A DNA stretch of 6,575 bases from Candidatus Gastranaerophilales bacterium (GTDB lineage Bacteria; Cyanobacteriota; Vampirovibrionia; Gastranaerophilales; Gastranaerophilaceae), in the NCBI GenBank assembly GCA_947632315.1, contig CANROV010000110.1, positions 1 through 6,575 of the forward strand, read 5' to 3'. Positions 5,608 through 6,575 of the stretch are shown here, one piece after another. The notes beneath the pieces are model-generated. The model did not search any database, was not told the DNA's origin, and saw nothing but the letters and a program-made list of their open reading frames with translations. Position numbers and translations under genes: made by a program. The stretch's first letter is position 1. Every line of letters begins with the position of its first letter.

Positions 5608-6363
5608 TTATTTTTTTCTTTTTGTATTATTCTTATCAAATACGATAAATTTATCCTGATGATATAAATTATCGGAATTTGAATTAAGTTTTTTATGTCT
5701 GATGAAATGATGTAATGTTCCGTCTTGGTTATAATTATATGTTTTTTCCGTATTTCCGTTTTGGATAACTATTGAATTAATACTATTATTATTATAATAC
5801 AAAATTTTGTCGTAAGAAGACTTTTCTTTTATTTGTTTATATCCTTTCCGAACGGTAGAAATACCGTTTTTATCGTAGGAATAATCTGTTTTAAAAGATT
5901 GAATCAAGGCATTTCTATTATAAACAGGATTATCAATAACCCTGATTAATCTTCCGTCCTGAGCATATTTATAGCTTCTATTACACGTAAAAGTATTTTG
6001 TTTTTTAGAAGGTTTTATTCTTATTTCAGATATTGAATTGTCATTATATATAAATTCCCTGTCAAAAGTTATATTTTGAGAATTTGATAATTTTACACCT
6101 TCACGGATATTGAAAACATCTATTTTGCCGTCTTTATCTTGAGTAAAATAACAGCGTCTAAAAGATTTATCAGCGTCATAGGAATCATCAAGATAACTAT
6201 ATCCGTTTTTGTTGACAATTTTATCCGAACCATTCCGAATATGGCAGTTAATTATATCTATAGCATTCTTACGAATAATATCTGACTGCATTTTTAAATC
6301 ATCGCCTGACTTCTTTATATCTGCAGACTTATTTAATAATTTTACAGCTTCGAGGTAGTTCAT
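5608..6363 (-). CDS. hypothetical protein with Y-x-Y-(D/N) repeats; true 5' end uncertain
   Basis: From the first ATG the product is 251 residues, without signal peptide, membrane helix or known domain. A short helical part (1-45) is followed by repeats with the pattern aromatic-x-Tyr-x-x-(D/N)-(G/S)-x-hydrophobic: FIYNDNSI (104-111), YKYAQDGRL (131-139), YSYDKNGI (161-168), LYYNNNSI (188-195) and YNYNQDGTL (209-217), spaced 21-30 residues. A further copy may start at YFTQDKDGKI (72-81). The look is close to YD/RHS-type or MORN-like beta repeats, but I cannot assign it to either. The ATG at 6363 has no ribosome binding site, and the frame stays open upstream to 6552 with residues that match the leader of the downstream paralogue. 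The real start is therefore probably further upstream, perhaps beyond a frame break. The C-terminus is strongly basic (KNNTKRKK). Confidence 0.78.
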   Translation of the reverse strand: MNYLEAVKLLNKSADIKKSGDDLKMQSDIIRKNAIDIINCHIRNGSDKIVNKNGYSYLDDSYDADKSFRRCYFTQDKDGKIDVFNIREGVKLSNSQNITFDREFIYNDNSISEIRIKPSKKQNTFTCNRSYKYAQDGRLIRVIDNPVYNRNALIQSFKTDYSYDKNGISTVRKGYKQIKEKSSYDKILYYNNNSINSIVIQNGNTEKTYNYNQDGTLHHFIRHKKLNSNSDNLYHQDKFIVFDKNNTKRKK

Positions 6364-6575
6364 TTTTGAATCAAGAACAATCAGCTTAACATCATAATTT
6401 GAATTTCTTGAAGCAGATACATTCTCAGACTTAGACTGAAATACAACATTACTTGATTTTTTAAAATCAGAAATACTGTTATTATCATTCCGTTTGTTTA
6501 TCTTTTTCGCAGAAAAAGAATTATTATATAAAGTTTTAAAGGAAAATAATATTCAAGATGAAATTATTTATAATG
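6364..6575 (-). other. probable N-terminal coding extension of the 251-residue repeat protein, possible frameshift
   Basis: Upstream of ATG 6363 the same frame runs without a stop to an in-frame TGA at 6553-6555, about 63 more codons, but contains no ATG, GTG or TTG. It encodes FKTLYNNSFSAKKIN and later VVFQSK, matching the leader of the 249-residue neighbour (PKTLITNNKIHAKRIN, then PSFGQ). A second frame, open to the window edge, contains TTG at 6556-6554 and reads LNII before the run of four T (minus strand, 6546-6543). Removing one T would join it to SFKTLYNN. So this stretch is probably coding, either with an unusual start or with a one-base frame break, real or a sequencing error. Confidence 0.5.

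Noticed and set aside
1..6575. CRISPR array, tRNA/rRNA genes, insertion sequence, phage or toxin-antitoxin system
   Set aside because: No regularly spaced repeats, cloverleaf or rRNA-like stretches, transposase or integrase motifs, or toxin-antitoxin pair could be found on either strand.

Overview
The window is strongly AT-rich bacterial DNA, with Lys/Asn/Ile-heavy proteins, short intergenic gaps, AGGA-type ribosome binding sites and compact U-tailed terminators. Two observations suggest a gut-type non-photosynthetic relative of Cyanobacteria (Gastranaerophilales / Melainabacteria). The YebC protein carries cyanobacterial-looking segments (SREIIVAAR, NFRLRTAID, KAAGLPNDNI). Two hypothetical proteins have an N-terminal leader ending in an xFGQ/xFQ-type motif that I associate with that lineage. 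The taxonomic call is an inference from recalled family patterns, not a search result.

Layout. At the left edge is the 3' part of a plus-strand gene of unknown function (to 518). It meets a minus-strand cluster (3279 to 565) at a hairpin terminator that looks bidirectional. The cluster reads, in transcription order, a TPR-repeat protein, a glutaredoxin and a 530-residue homologue of hybrid cluster protein (Hcp, 'hydroxylamine reductase', prismane family). The glutaredoxin stop codon lies inside the Shine-Dalgarno sequence of the Hcp-like gene, so the two are tightly coupled. Divergent from the TPR gene, across only 53 bp, is yebC on the plus strand (3333-4085), closed by a textbook intrinsic terminator. 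The right third is another minus-strand series: a 251-residue repeat protein whose true 5' end is uncertain, a 249-residue protein that looks like its diverged paralogue, and a protein with two TFIIB-type zinc ribbons and a C-terminal membrane anchor.

The most interesting item is the Hcp-like protein. It can be followed against Hcp almost from end to end, yet every position where I expect an iron-sulfur ligand is substituted. The N-terminal cysteine cluster is gone. The His, the Glu of YTHGEM, the four Cys and the Glu/Lys of SWYEQK that build or surround the hybrid cluster are replaced by Ser, Asn, Ser, Ser, Tyr, a gap or hydrophobic residue, Asp and Asn. The reading frame is full length and well kept, so this looks like a maintained, cluster-free pseudoenzyme rather than a decaying gene. 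It travels with a dithiol glutaredoxin.

The second item is the tandem pair of repeat proteins. They share an N-terminal leader (KTL..NN....AK.IN) and a tyrosine-rich beta-type repeat. No RNA genes, CRISPR arrays, insertion sequences or attachment sites were seen, and no gene-free stretch exceeds 300 bases.
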